Shown here: piece after piece, positions 33,989-41,693 of the stretch
Numbering within the stretch: the stretch's first letter is position 1
Layout of the letters: each line of letters starts with the position of its first letter
Assembly (NCBI GenBank): GCA_014804645.1
Contig: JAAUZI010000027.1
Location: forward strand, 111,439 to 175,438
DNA from: Lachnospiraceae bacterium
Lineage (GTDB): Bacteria > Bacillota > Clostridia > Lachnospirales > Lachnospiraceae
Reading direction: 5' to 3'
Length of the DNA stretch: 64,000 nt
Position numbers and translations under genes: made by a program
The notes under the pieces: model-generated
Told to the model about the DNA's origin: nothing
The model's input: the letters and a program-made list of their open reading frames with translations, nothing else
The model's database searches: none

Positions 33989-34464
33989 GAAACCCGGAAG
34001 ATGTAAGCCGCGCGGTGGAGACACATGCGGACATGGTGCGAAGGATATGCCTTGTGCATCTCAAAAATCAGCATGACACGGAGGATGTGTTCCAGAACGT
34101 GTTTATGAAATATATGCTTTACAAAGGTTCCTTCGAAAACGACGAGCATGAGAAGGCCTGGTTTGTGCGGGTGACGATCAACGCCTGCACGGACCTTCTG
34201 CGCAGCCTGTCACGTAGAAGGTGGGTTCCGCTGGAGTCCGTGCTGGAGGAAAGCAACGTGCCGGACGAGACTTCCCGGGAGGTGCTGGAGGCTGTGCTGC
34301 AGCTGCCGGAGAGATACCGGGAGGTAATCTATCTGTTCTATTATGAAGGGTATTCCGCGGTGGAGATCGCCGGAATCCTGGGAAAAAAAGAGAATACAGT
34401 CTATACCTGGCTGTCCAGAGCCAAAGGTATATTGCGAGAAAAGTTGGGAGGTGAGTGGGCATGA
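33985..34464 (+). CDS. ECF-type RNA polymerase sigma factor
   Basis: 159 residues from a TTG at 33985, after GGAAAGGGGAAA; an in-frame TTG at 33952 lies in the hairpin and is unlikely. Region 2 (MVRRICLVHLKNQHDTEDVFQNVFMKYM ... EKAWFVRVTINACTDLLRS) and region 4 (LQLPERYREVIYLFYYEGYSAVEIAGILGKKENTVYTWLSRAKGILREKL) are both present with the short linker of group 4 sigma factors. It is coupled to the next gene by an ATGA overlap, the usual sigma/anti-sigma arrangement. Confidence 0.92.
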   Translation: MRNPEDVSRAVETHADMVRRICLVHLKNQHDTEDVFQNVFMKYMLYKGSFENDEHEKAWFVRVTINACTDLLRSLSRRRWVPLESVLEESNVPDETSREVLEAVLQLPERYREVIYLFYYEGYSAVEIAGILGKKENTVYTWLSRAKGILREKLGGEWA

Positions 34465-35228
34465 ACAGGATTCGTAAGAGTATGGAAGGAATCAGAGCCT
34501 CCCGGGAGCTGAAGGCTGATACACTGCGATATCTGGAGGTGCAGCGCGGTAGACGCAGCCGCCCGATATGGCGCAGAGGGTCGTCTTACGCGCTGGCAGC
34601 GGCAACATGCCTGCTCCTTATGTTTATGGTAGGATGGCACATCCTGTATGATACGCCGACCTCCTATATCAGCATGGACGTAAACCCGTCCATAGAGCTG
34701 GGGATCAACCGCTATGGCAGAGTGGTGGCGGCAGAGGCGTACAATGAGAACGGGCAGGTGGTGCTGCAGCATCTCTCCCTGAAAAACAAGCCCTATATGG
34801 AGGCGGTGCGCAGCCTTCTGGACGATGAGATATGCCGTGGGTATCTTGTGGATAATGCAACGCTGGTGTTCACCGTTATCTCCGACAGCCCGGAAACCAT
34901 ATGGGAGGGGCTGGATTCCATCGACACAGGGGAGTCCTACCGGGTGCTGACCTACACCAGTGACAGCTACTGTATGGAGGAGGCCCACCGACATGAAATG
35001 TCCTTTGGCAAATACAGGGCCTATCTGGAGCTGACGGAGTATGACCAAAGCGTCACTGTGGAGGATTGTCACGGGATGTCCATGGGCGAGATCCAGGATC
35101 GGATCGAGGGCTGCAGGCAGTATGAAGAGACGGAGCACCGGGAGAACCACGGGGGCGGCAATACAGGCAGTGGAAGCGGAGGAAGTGACAGCCACGGCGG
35201 ACATCATGGAGGGCATCACAGAAAATAA
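34461..35228 (+). CDS. RsgI-like membrane anti-sigma factor with His-rich tail
   Basis: 255 residues from the ATG at 34461, overlapping the sigma stop (ATGA), with GGGAGGTGA six bases upstream. A short cytoplasmic part (about 45 residues), one membrane helix (YALAAATCLLLMFMVGWHIL), then an outside domain with SYISMDVNPSIELGINRYGRVVAAEAYN, the hallmark of the RsgI middle domain. The canonical RsgI N-terminal anti-sigma domain is not seen, so the short N-terminus must bind the sigma factor. The C-terminal 30 residues are Gly/Ser/His-rich (HGGHHGGHHRK), a possible metal-binding tail. It ends in a strong terminator. Confidence 0.8.
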   Translation: MNRIRKSMEGIRASRELKADTLRYLEVQRGRRSRPIWRRGSSYALAAATCLLLMFMVGWHILYDTPTSYISMDVNPSIELGINRYGRVVAAEAYNENGQVVLQHLSLKNKPYMEAVRSLLDDEICRGYLVDNATLVFTVISDSPETIWEGLDSIDTGESYRVLTYTSDSYCMEEAHRHEMSFGKYRAYLELTEYDQSVTVEDCHGMSMGEIQDRIEGCRQYEETEHRENHGGGNTGSGSGGSDSHGGHHGGHHRK

Positions 35229-35239
35229 TCGAACAAAAG

Positions 35240-35276
35240 CAGGGATTCGGGAATGGAACCGAACCCCTGTTTTTTT
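35240..35276 (+). terminator. Intrinsic terminator of the sigma/anti-sigma operon
   Basis: CAGGGATTCGG (35240-35250) pairs with CCGAACCCCTG (35259-35269), one mismatch, followed by seven T. Confidence 0.85.
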
Positions 35277-35277
35277 G

Positions 35278-35306
35278 TTGAAATTTGTCTGCTTTTATGT
35301 TAAAGT
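35278..35306 (+). promoter_or_regulatory. Probable promoter of the ibrAB-like pair
   Basis: TTGAAA (35278-35283), 17-base spacer, TAAAGT (35301-35306), directly after the terminator and about 70 bases before the start at 35379. Confidence 0.5.
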
Positions 35307-35378
35307 TTTTTAGTATCTGGAAAATAATGGAAATTATTCTCCTCAATTTGGGCTATTTTTGAGAAAAAAGAGGATGAG

Positions 35379-36701
35379 ATGTTAAGGGAATACGAGGAAT
35401 GCGATGTATATGAGAGTCTTCAGCAGCGTTTGAAATATGTCTTTGAGGAATTTGAAAATATTTATATCTCCTTCTCCGGGGGGAAGGACAGCGGATTGCT
35501 GCTGAATCTGGTGCTGGATTATAGGAAAAAATACTATCCTCACAAGAAAATCGGCGTGTTTCACCAGGATTTCGAGGCCCAGTACACTGTGACCACAGAG
35601 TATATTGAGCGGACTTTTGAGCGGATTAAGGAGGAGACCGACATTTATTGGGTATGTCTGCCCATGGCAACCCGGACGGCTCTCAGCAGCTATGAGATGT
35701 ACTGGTATCCATGGGATGACACCAAGAGGGAAAGCTGGGTCAGGGAGATGCCGGATCGGGAGTATGTGATCAACCTGGACAACAATCCCATCTCCACCTA
35801 CCGTTATCGAATGCATCAGGAGGACTTGGCTAAGCAGTTTGGCAGATGGTACAGGGAATCCCATGGGGATGGAAAGACCGTGTGTCTGTTGGGGATGCGA
35901 GCGGAGGAATCCCTGCAGAGATACAGCGGATTCCTGAATAAGAGGTACGGGTATAACGGGGAGTGCTGGATCAGCAGACAGTTCAAGGATGTGTGGTGTG
36001 CCTCCCCTCTCTACGACTGGTCTCAAAGTGATGTGTGGCATGCCAATTATCTCTTTGACTATGACTATAATCGCCTGTACGACCTGTACTACATGGCGGG
36101 GCTGAAGGTGTCGCAGATGCGCGTGGCCTCCCCGTTTAACGATTATTCCAAGGACTCTCTGAATCTGTACCGGGTCATAGACCCGGAGATCTGGGTAAAG
36201 CTGGTGGGCCGGGTAAGGGGGGCAAATTTTGCCTGTATCTATGGAAAGACCAGGGCTATGGGATACCGCAATGTCACCCTGCCGGAGGGGCACACATGGG
36301 AGTCCTACACCCGTTTTCTGCTGGACACTCTGCCCAAGAGACTGCGGAACAATTATGTCAAAAAGTTTAACAGCTCCATCATATTCTGGCACAAGACCGG
36401 GGGAGGGCTGGATGAGGACACGATACAGGAGCTGATGGACCACGGCTACGCCATTCGGCGAAACGGTGTGTCCAATTATACTCTGAACAAGAAATCCCGA
36501 ATCATTTTTGTGGGGCGGATTCCGGACGACACGGATGATATAAAGACCACCAAGGATATACCCAGCTGGAAACGCATGTGTTTCTGTATTCTGAAAAACG
36601 ATCACAACTGCCGGTTTATGGGGTTTGGGCTGACCAGAGAGCAGCAGAGACATATAGACGCCATACGCCGCAAGTATCAGAGCCTTGAGGAGATAGAGTG
36701 A
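35379..36701 (+). CDS. IbrA-like PAPS-reductase-fold protein (DUF3440)
   Basis: 440 residues. The N-terminus has the PP-loop SFSGGKDSGLLLNL of the PAPS reductase/ATP pyrophosphatase fold, then FHQDFEAQY, LGMRAEESLQRYS, ASPLYDWSQSDVWHANY and YDLYYMAGLKVSQMRVASPFN, characteristic of IbrA and DUF3440 proteins. IbrA with IbrB is known from E. coli and Shigella accessory regions as a regulatory pair; the biochemical activity is not settled. The next gene is IbrB-like, separated by a family B element. The fold is shared with DndC of the phosphorothioation systems, but no other dnd genes are seen. Confidence 0.85.
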   Translation: MLREYEECDVYESLQQRLKYVFEEFENIYISFSGGKDSGLLLNLVLDYRKKYYPHKKIGVFHQDFEAQYTVTTEYIERTFERIKEETDIYWVCLPMATRTALSSYEMYWYPWDDTKRESWVREMPDREYVINLDNNPISTYRYRMHQEDLAKQFGRWYRESHGDGKTVCLLGMRAEESLQRYSGFLNKRYGYNGECWISRQFKDVWCASPLYDWSQSDVWHANYLFDYDYNRLYDLYYMAGLKVSQMRVASPFNDYSKDSLNLYRVIDPEIWVKLVGRVRGANFACIYGKTRAMGYRNVTLPEGHTWESYTRFLLDTLPKRLRNNYVKKFNSSIIFWHKTGGGLDEDTIQELMDHGYAIRRNGVSNYTLNKKSRIIFVGRIPDDTDDIKTTKDIPSWKRMCFCILKNDHNCRFMGFGLTREQQRHIDAIRRKYQSLEEIE

Positions 36702-36708
36702 GGAGAAG

Positions 36709-36783
36709 TATGAAACTTTGTTTCATATACGTATTTGTGCAGTATCGCAAGCGCAGCTTGTGATATGCGGGAAAGAGGTAATT
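36709..36783 (+). repeat. Family B two-hairpin element, copy 6
   Basis: Hairpin 1 ATGAAAC...GTTTCAT, hairpin 2 GCAGTATCGCAAG / CTTGTGATATGC, then GGGAAAGAGGTAATT and the ATG at 36784. Confidence 0.85.
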
Positions 36784-37311
36784 ATGGAGTATAAAAGTCC
36801 TGTGTATCAGGTAATATCGGTTCCCATAGACAAGGTGAAAGCCAACACCTACAATCCCAACAAGGTGGCTCCGCCAGAGATGAAACTCTTGTATGAGAGC
36901 ATCAAGGAGGATGGCTACACCATGCCCGTTGTGTGCTATTATGCGAAGGACGAGGATACCTATGTGATTGTGGACGGGTTTCATCGTTACAGAGTCATGC
37001 TGGAGCATCCCGACATTTATGAGCGGGAGGGGGGCATGTTGCCGGTGTCCGTCATAGATAAGCCGATAGATCAGCGGATGGCCAGCACGGTGCGCCATAA
37101 CCGTGCGAGAGGAACCCACAATGTGGAGCTGATGAGCAGTATTGTGAAGGAACTGCATGAGCTGGGCCGCTCCGACGCATGGATCGCCAAACACCTGGGT
37201 ATGGACAAGGACGAGATTCTGCGGCTGAAACAGATCACCGGCCTGGCTGCCCTGTTCAGGGATGTCAAATTTGGAAAGGCATGGCATCCGGCGGAGGAGG
37301 AGGACTTCTAA
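36784..37311 (+). CDS. IbrB-like ParB-fold protein
   Basis: 175 residues from the ATG at 36784, directly after a family B element that supplies GAGG. The ParB/sulfiredoxin-like domain shows VPIDKVKANTYNPNKVAPPEM, IKEDGYTMPVVCYY, IVDGFHRYRVM and RARGTHNVELMSSIVKELHELG, the pattern of IbrB. Together with IbrA it forms a conserved two-gene unit. The C-terminal part has a helix-turn-helix-like stretch (SDAWIAKHLGMDKDEILRLKQITGL), so DNA binding is likely. Its role here is unknown. Confidence 0.85.
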   Translation: MEYKSPVYQVISVPIDKVKANTYNPNKVAPPEMKLLYESIKEDGYTMPVVCYYAKDEDTYVIVDGFHRYRVMLEHPDIYEREGGMLPVSVIDKPIDQRMASTVRHNRARGTHNVELMSSIVKELHELGRSDAWIAKHLGMDKDEILRLKQITGLAALFRDVKFGKAWHPAEEEDF

Positions 37312-37315
37312 AGAA

Positions 37316-37344
37316 TTGACAAAACATTCTATTGGTGATACGAT
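37316..37344 (+). promoter_or_regulatory. Strong promoter with inverted repeat over the -10
   Basis: Perfect TTGACA (37316-37321), 17-base spacer, TACGAT (37339-37344). GATACGAT (37337-37344) is repeated inverted as ATCGTATC (37367-37374), so the arms cover the -10 and the early transcript. It may be an operator or an RNA hairpin at the 5' end of the transglutaminase gene. Confidence 0.7.
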
Positions 37345-37412
37345 AACCGGAGTGTGGAAATAGGAAATCGTATCCGCAGGTACAATCTTGTGTCAAGAGG
37401 ACAGAAGGCGAT

Positions 37413-39056
37413 ATGCAGGAAGTATGTGAATTGGGAACAGACAAAAAGAATAAAAAGAGCAATAGAAGAGGAATGATTTTAGCGGGGGTGGCCGTTCTGC
37501 TGCTTATCGCTCTGACAGTGGGCGGCTGGTTCTATGTGGACAGTCTGGCCTATAAGCTGTGCAGGGTGGAGGCGGGCGTTGCAGTCATCCCCTCTGATTT
37601 TTTAAAAAAGCCGGACGACAGTGCCTTTTTTACTCAGGACAGTCAGCCCTTTTCCACCGTGGAGCCGGGAGAGTATCAGGTGCGGGTAAAAAGCGGGTGG
37701 TTCACCCACAGCTGTACCCTGATTGTTGAGGATACAATAGCCCCCACCGGTCAGGCCGTTCCTATGCAAATGGAGATGGGAGAGAGCTGCGGGCCGGATG
37801 ACTTTGTGGAAAACATTACGGACGCCACGGCGGTGAAAGTCTCCTTTGTGGGGAAACCGGATTTTTCCCGGGCGGGCAGCCAGGTGGTACAAGTGGCTCT
37901 GACGGACAGGGGCGGCAATCAAACGGTGGTGGAGTCGGAACTGTTCCTCTTCCCTGTGGTGGAGGAGCTTACGATAGAAGCCGGACAGGAACCTCCTGTC
38001 GTGGGCAGTTTCCTATTGGGAGATGCGCAGGGGACTTTTGTCACCAGGGTAGCCGATTTTGACTATCATGTGCCGGGGGACCATGAGGTGGTCATACAGG
38101 TAGACGGCGAGAAATATACTTCTGTTTTACATATTCGGGATACGATCCCACCGAAGGCTCAGGTACAGGATGTGGAGGGTTTCGCGGCGTTGCCCAGAGA
38201 GGTGGAGGAGTTTATCACAGAGGTGGAGGATGCCACCGAGGTGACGGTGTCTTTTCGGAAGGAACCCGACCTGACGCTTATCGGCACTCAGCAGGTGGAG
38301 ATCGTCTTTACGGACGCAGGCGGCAATGAGACCGTAAAAACGGCGCAGCTCATTTTGCATGAGGATACGGAGCCGCCAGTGATACGAGGCACCAGAGATA
38401 TATTGATCTATAAGGGGAGCGGCGTTTCCTACCGCAAAAATGTGACGGTGGAGGATAACTGTTCGGAAGGTTTGCAGTTGACAGTGGACAACAGCAGTGT
38501 TAATTTAGAGGAGGTTGGTGTCTATCCTGTTGTCTACACTGCAGTGGACGCGGCGGGCAACACTGCCAGCGTGACCGTGCAGCTTACGGTTATTGACAGG
38601 GTATATACCATCGATGAAGTAAACATCATGGCGGACGCAGTGTTGGCGTCCATTATCACTCCAGAGATGACGGACTGGGATAAAGCGTTGGCGATCTATA
38701 ATTATATCCGGCGGAATGTGGGATATATCAACCATTCCGAGAAAGGAGACTGGGTTCGGGCGGCCTATGAGGGCCTGGCTAAGAGGCAGGGAGACTGCTA
38801 TGTGTACGCAAGTACCGCCAAGGCCCTGCTGACCAGAGCAGGCATTAAAAATATGGACATTGCCAAGATTCCCACCAAAAGCGAGCATTACTGGAATTTG
38901 GTGGACGTCGGCGATGGCTGGTATCACTTTGACACCACACCCAGGACAGACCACCCGGTGTTTTTTATGTGGACGGACGCGGAGCTGATGGCATATTCCG
39001 CATTGCACTATAACTGTCACAATTACGACCGCACGCTGTACCCTGAGATCAATTGA
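37413..39056 (+). CDS. Membrane-anchored transglutaminase-like protein with Ig-like domains
   Basis: 547 residues; start after AGAAGG. One N-terminal helix (GMILAGVAVLLLIALTVGGWFYV) anchors it; three or four Ig/cadherin-like beta domains follow, each ending in VSFVGKPD...VVQVALTDRGGNQ-type strands (DUF5011-like). The C-terminal 130 residues are a transglutaminase-like fold with the triad in RQGDCYVYAS (Cys), SEHYWNLV (His) and YHFDTTPR (Asp). Such bacterial proteins act outside as peptidases or cross-linkers of wall proteins. It has its own promoter. Confidence 0.85.
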   Translation: MQEVCELGTDKKNKKSNRRGMILAGVAVLLLIALTVGGWFYVDSLAYKLCRVEAGVAVIPSDFLKKPDDSAFFTQDSQPFSTVEPGEYQVRVKSGWFTHSCTLIVEDTIAPTGQAVPMQMEMGESCGPDDFVENITDATAVKVSFVGKPDFSRAGSQVVQVALTDRGGNQTVVESELFLFPVVEELTIEAGQEPPVVGSFLLGDAQGTFVTRVADFDYHVPGDHEVVIQVDGEKYTSVLHIRDTIPPKAQVQDVEGFAALPREVEEFITEVEDATEVTVSFRKEPDLTLIGTQQVEIVFTDAGGNETVKTAQLILHEDTEPPVIRGTRDILIYKGSGVSYRKNVTVEDNCSEGLQLTVDNSSVNLEEVGVYPVVYTAVDAAGNTASVTVQLTVIDRVYTIDEVNIMADAVLASIITPEMTDWDKALAIYNYIRRNVGYINHSEKGDWVRAAYEGLAKRQGDCYVYASTAKALLTRAGIKNMDIAKIPTKSEHYWNLVDVGDGWYHFDTTPRTDHPVFFMWTDAELMAYSALHYNCHNYDRTLYPEIN

Positions 39057-39064
39057 GTCCAGGC

Positions 39065-39094
39065 GGAAAGGAAAATCTATTCGTTAGTGAGTAT
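39065..39094 (+). repeat. Partial copy of the 3' flank of the 3289-3378 element
   Basis: GGAAAGGAAAATCTATTCGT and TAGTGAGTAT match the end of the hairpin element at 3358-3384 with few differences. It lies just upstream of the racemase gene, again between a stop codon and a ribosome site. Confidence 0.6.
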
Positions 39095-39122
39095 CGCTAT
39101 ATCGGAAGAGGAAAATATCTAT

Positions 39123-39884
39123 ATGAAGAAATTAGGTGTGCTTGGCGGCCTTGGTCCCATGGCGTCGGCATATTTTTTACAACTGATTATCCAGATGAGC
39201 GAGGCGAAGACGGATCAGGAGCATATAGAAGTAATTTTGCACAGCAAGCCCCAGATTCCGGACCGCACCAGATATATTCTGGGCCAGAGCGGCGACAATC
39301 CCATGCCGCAGATGGTTCAGGCGGGAAAGGGATTGGCCGCCCAGGGAGCGGAGCTGCTTGCAATCCCCTGTATCACGGCACATTATTTTCAGGAGCAGCT
39401 TGAGACAGAGATTGGGGTGCCGATATTAAATGCCATCGAGGAGACTGCGTTTTATCTGAAACAGGCGGGAATTGTCCGTGTGGGACTTCTGGCCACGGAC
39501 GGTACATTGTCCAGCAGACTGTTTCAGCGATGTCTGGCGCAGCATGACATAAGCTGTATCACGCCTCAGGAGCAGGACCAGCGGGCGGTGATGCATTTGA
39601 TCTATCGCAATGTCAAGGCGGGAAAACCTGTGGAATTTCCGCTGTTTGAGGCCGTGTCGGAGCGGCTTTTCGCCCAGGAGGCCCAGGTCATTCTGCTGGC
39701 ATGCACGGAGTTGTCTCTGATTAAGAGAGATCATGTCTTGGGCGCAGGTTTCTTGGACGTGCTGGAGGTACTGGCAAGAAAGGCTGTCCTGTGCTGCGGC
39801 CGTCTGAAGAAAGAATATGAATGTCTGATTACGGAGGGAGTGAGAATCAGCCATGCAGAATCATGTACTGGATTATCTGGATAA
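39123..39884 (+). CDS. Aspartate/glutamate racemase family protein
   Basis: 253 residues from the ATG at 39123 (MKKLGVLGGLGPMASAYFL). The two active-site cysteines of cofactor-free Asp/Glu racemases are in IPCITAHYF (about residue 82) and LLACTELSL (about residue 200). It makes a D-acidic amino acid from the L form. The stop lies 32 bases inside the next gene, an amino-acid adenylating enzyme, so the two are coupled; this suggests the D-amino acid is the substrate of that enzyme. Cytoplasmic. Confidence 0.85.
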   Translation: MKKLGVLGGLGPMASAYFLQLIIQMSEAKTDQEHIEVILHSKPQIPDRTRYILGQSGDNPMPQMVQAGKGLAAQGAELLAIPCITAHYFQEQLETEIGVPILNAIEETAFYLKQAGIVRVGLLATDGTLSSRLFQRCLAQHDISCITPQEQDQRAVMHLIYRNVKAGKPVEFPLFEAVSERLFAQEAQVILLACTELSLIKRDHVLGAGFLDVLEVLARKAVLCCGRLKKEYECLITEGVRISHAESCTGLSG

Positions 39885-41355
39885 TATTGTAGTCCGACAA
39901 CCGGAAAAGACAGCTTTTTCCAATGGAACGGAGGCGCTGACCTTCGCCCAGGTCTATCAGCAGAGCCGGGCTGTGGGTACATTTCTGCACGACCAGGGGG
40001 TTTATCACAAGCCCGTGGTGGTGTTTATGAACAAGCACCCAAAGGAGATTGCTGCGTTTTTCGGCGTGATTACGGCGGGGGACTTCTATGTGCCCATAGA
40101 CGAGGAGATGCCGGTGAGCCGGATTCAGCTCATACTTGAGAATGTGCAGGCGGAGGTCCTGATCTGTGACGCTCTTACACGGGAAACCGCAGAGCAGCTT
40201 GATTTTGGTGGAAAGGTGGTTCTCTATGATGACATCTGCCGGACGGCGGTGGATGACGATGCCCTGCGGGAAATCCGCAGCAGGGCTATTGATACGGACC
40301 CCATTTATATCGTTTTTACCTCCGGCTCCACGGGAGTGCCCAAGGGAGTGGCAGCCTGCCACCGCTCCGTCATTGACTATATCGAGCAGCTTTCCGCAGT
40401 GCTGGAGTTTGACGAAGACACGGTGTTTGGCAACCAGACGCCGCTGTACTTTGACGCATGCCTGAAAGAGCTGTACCCCACGCTGAAATACGGCGCCACC
40501 ACCTATCTGATCCCCAGGGAGCTGTTCATGCTGCCAGTCAAGCTGGTGGAGTTTATCAACGAGCATCAGATCAACACCATCTGCTGGGTGGTGTCCGCGT
40601 TGACCATGATATCCGCCTTTGGAACCTTTAAGACGGTGACGCCGAAATATCTGCGGACCGTCGCCTTTGGCAGCGAGGTCTTTCCCATCAAGCAGTTCAA
40701 GGCTTGGAGGGCGGCGCTGCCCCAGGCAAAGTTCGTGAATCTCTACGGCCCTACAGAGGGTACTGGCATGTGTTGCTATTACAAGGTGGAGCGGGATTTT
40801 GAACTAGATGAGGCGATTCCCATAGGAGGGCCTTTTTCCAACACGGAAATCATCCTTTTAAACGAACAGAATCAGAGAGCCGGACAGGGTGAAATCGGGG
40901 AAATCTGCATTCGGGGCACCTCTCTGACCCTGGGCTATTACAACAACTTTGAGAAGACACGTGAGGTGTTTGTACAGAATCCGCTGAATACCGCCTACCC
41001 GGAGCTGATCTACCGCACTGGGGATCTGGGGCGTTACAATGAGCGCGGGGAGCTGATGTTTGTCTCCCGCAAGGACTACCAGATCAAGCACATGGGACAC
41101 CGTATCGAGCTGGGGGAGATCGAGGTAAGCGCCAACATGGTGGAGGGAGTCAAGCTCTCCGGCTGCATCTACGACGACGCAAAGGGCAAAATCGTGCTGT
41201 ACTATGTGGGAACCATAGAGGACAAAGAGCTGTCGGCAGAGCTGCGCGGCAGACTCCCCAGATACATGATTCCCAACCGCATGGTACGGCTGGAGCAGAT
41301 GCCTTTGACGGCAAACGGCAAAATAGACCGTGTAGCTCTGAAGAAAATATGCTGA
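39853..41355 (+). CDS. DltA-like amino acid adenylating enzyme
   Basis: 500 residues, the size of DltA. ANL superfamily motifs: FTSGSTGVPKGV (A3, P-loop), NLYGPTEGTG (A5), YRTGDLGRYNERGELMFVSR (A7), MGHRIELGEIE (A8) and PLTANGKIDR (A10, catalytic Lys). The A4 region reads YFDACLKELYP where DltA proteins have a FDLSVMD-type sequence, so a Lys sits where DltA has Met in the substrate pocket. It would activate a D-amino acid and load the carrier protein encoded at 41457. Usual DltA uses D-Ala; the pocket change and the coupled racemase suggest a D-acidic amino acid. That specificity is inference. Confidence 0.85.
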   Translation: MQNHVLDYLDNIVVRQPEKTAFSNGTEALTFAQVYQQSRAVGTFLHDQGVYHKPVVVFMNKHPKEIAAFFGVITAGDFYVPIDEEMPVSRIQLILENVQAEVLICDALTRETAEQLDFGGKVVLYDDICRTAVDDDALREIRSRAIDTDPIYIVFTSGSTGVPKGVAACHRSVIDYIEQLSAVLEFDEDTVFGNQTPLYFDACLKELYPTLKYGATTYLIPRELFMLPVKLVEFINEHQINTICWVVSALTMISAFGTFKTVTPKYLRTVAFGSEVFPIKQFKAWRAALPQAKFVNLYGPTEGTGMCCYYKVERDFELDEAIPIGGPFSNTEIILLNEQNQRAGQGEIGEICIRGTSLTLGYYNNFEKTREVFVQNPLNTAYPELIYRTGDLGRYNERGELMFVSRKDYQIKHMGHRIELGEIEVSANMVEGVKLSGCIYDDAKGKIVLYYVGTIEDKELSAELRGRLPRYMIPNRMVRLEQMPLTANGKIDRVALKKIC

Positions 41356-41379
41356 ACCCTAAATTAAGAAGGAGAATAA

Positions 41380-41456
41380 GTTTGAAACTTACGTTTCAAA
41401 TACTGATTAACGCAGTATCGCAAGCACAGCTTGCGATATGCAGGAAAGAGGTAAAT
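41380..41456 (+). repeat. Family B two-hairpin element, copy 7
   Basis: Hairpin 1 TTGAAAC...GTTTCAA, hairpin 2 GCAGTATCGCAAG / CTTGCGATATGC, then AGGAAAGAGGTAAAT and the ATG at 41457. Confidence 0.85.
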
Positions 41457-41687
41457 ATGGAAGAACTGCTGGAAATTTTGAGAGATTTGCACCCCGAGGT
41501 GGATTTTGAGACCTGCGATACCCTGATTGACGACAAGATACTGGACTCCTTTGATATCGTGTCCATTATTGCGGAGATCAACGACTGCTTTGACGTGACC
41601 ATCACTGCAGAGAAGATCACTCCCCAGAACTTTAATTCTGCGGAGGCTCTCTATGCATTGATCCAGGAACTGGAAGACGAGGAATAA
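41457..41687 (+). CDS. DltC-like carrier protein
   Basis: 76 residues from the ATG at 41457, directly after a family B element. Acidic four-helix acyl carrier fold with KILDSFDIVSII; the Ser of LDSFD takes the phosphopantetheine arm. It carries the aminoacyl thioester from the DltA-like enzyme to the MBOAT protein. Upstream in-frame sequence through the repeat is an artefact of the open frame. Confidence 0.9.
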   Translation: MEELLEILRDLHPEVDFETCDTLIDDKILDSFDIVSIIAEINDCFDVTITAEKITPQNFNSAEALYALIQELEDEE

Positions 41688-41693
41688 GAAACC

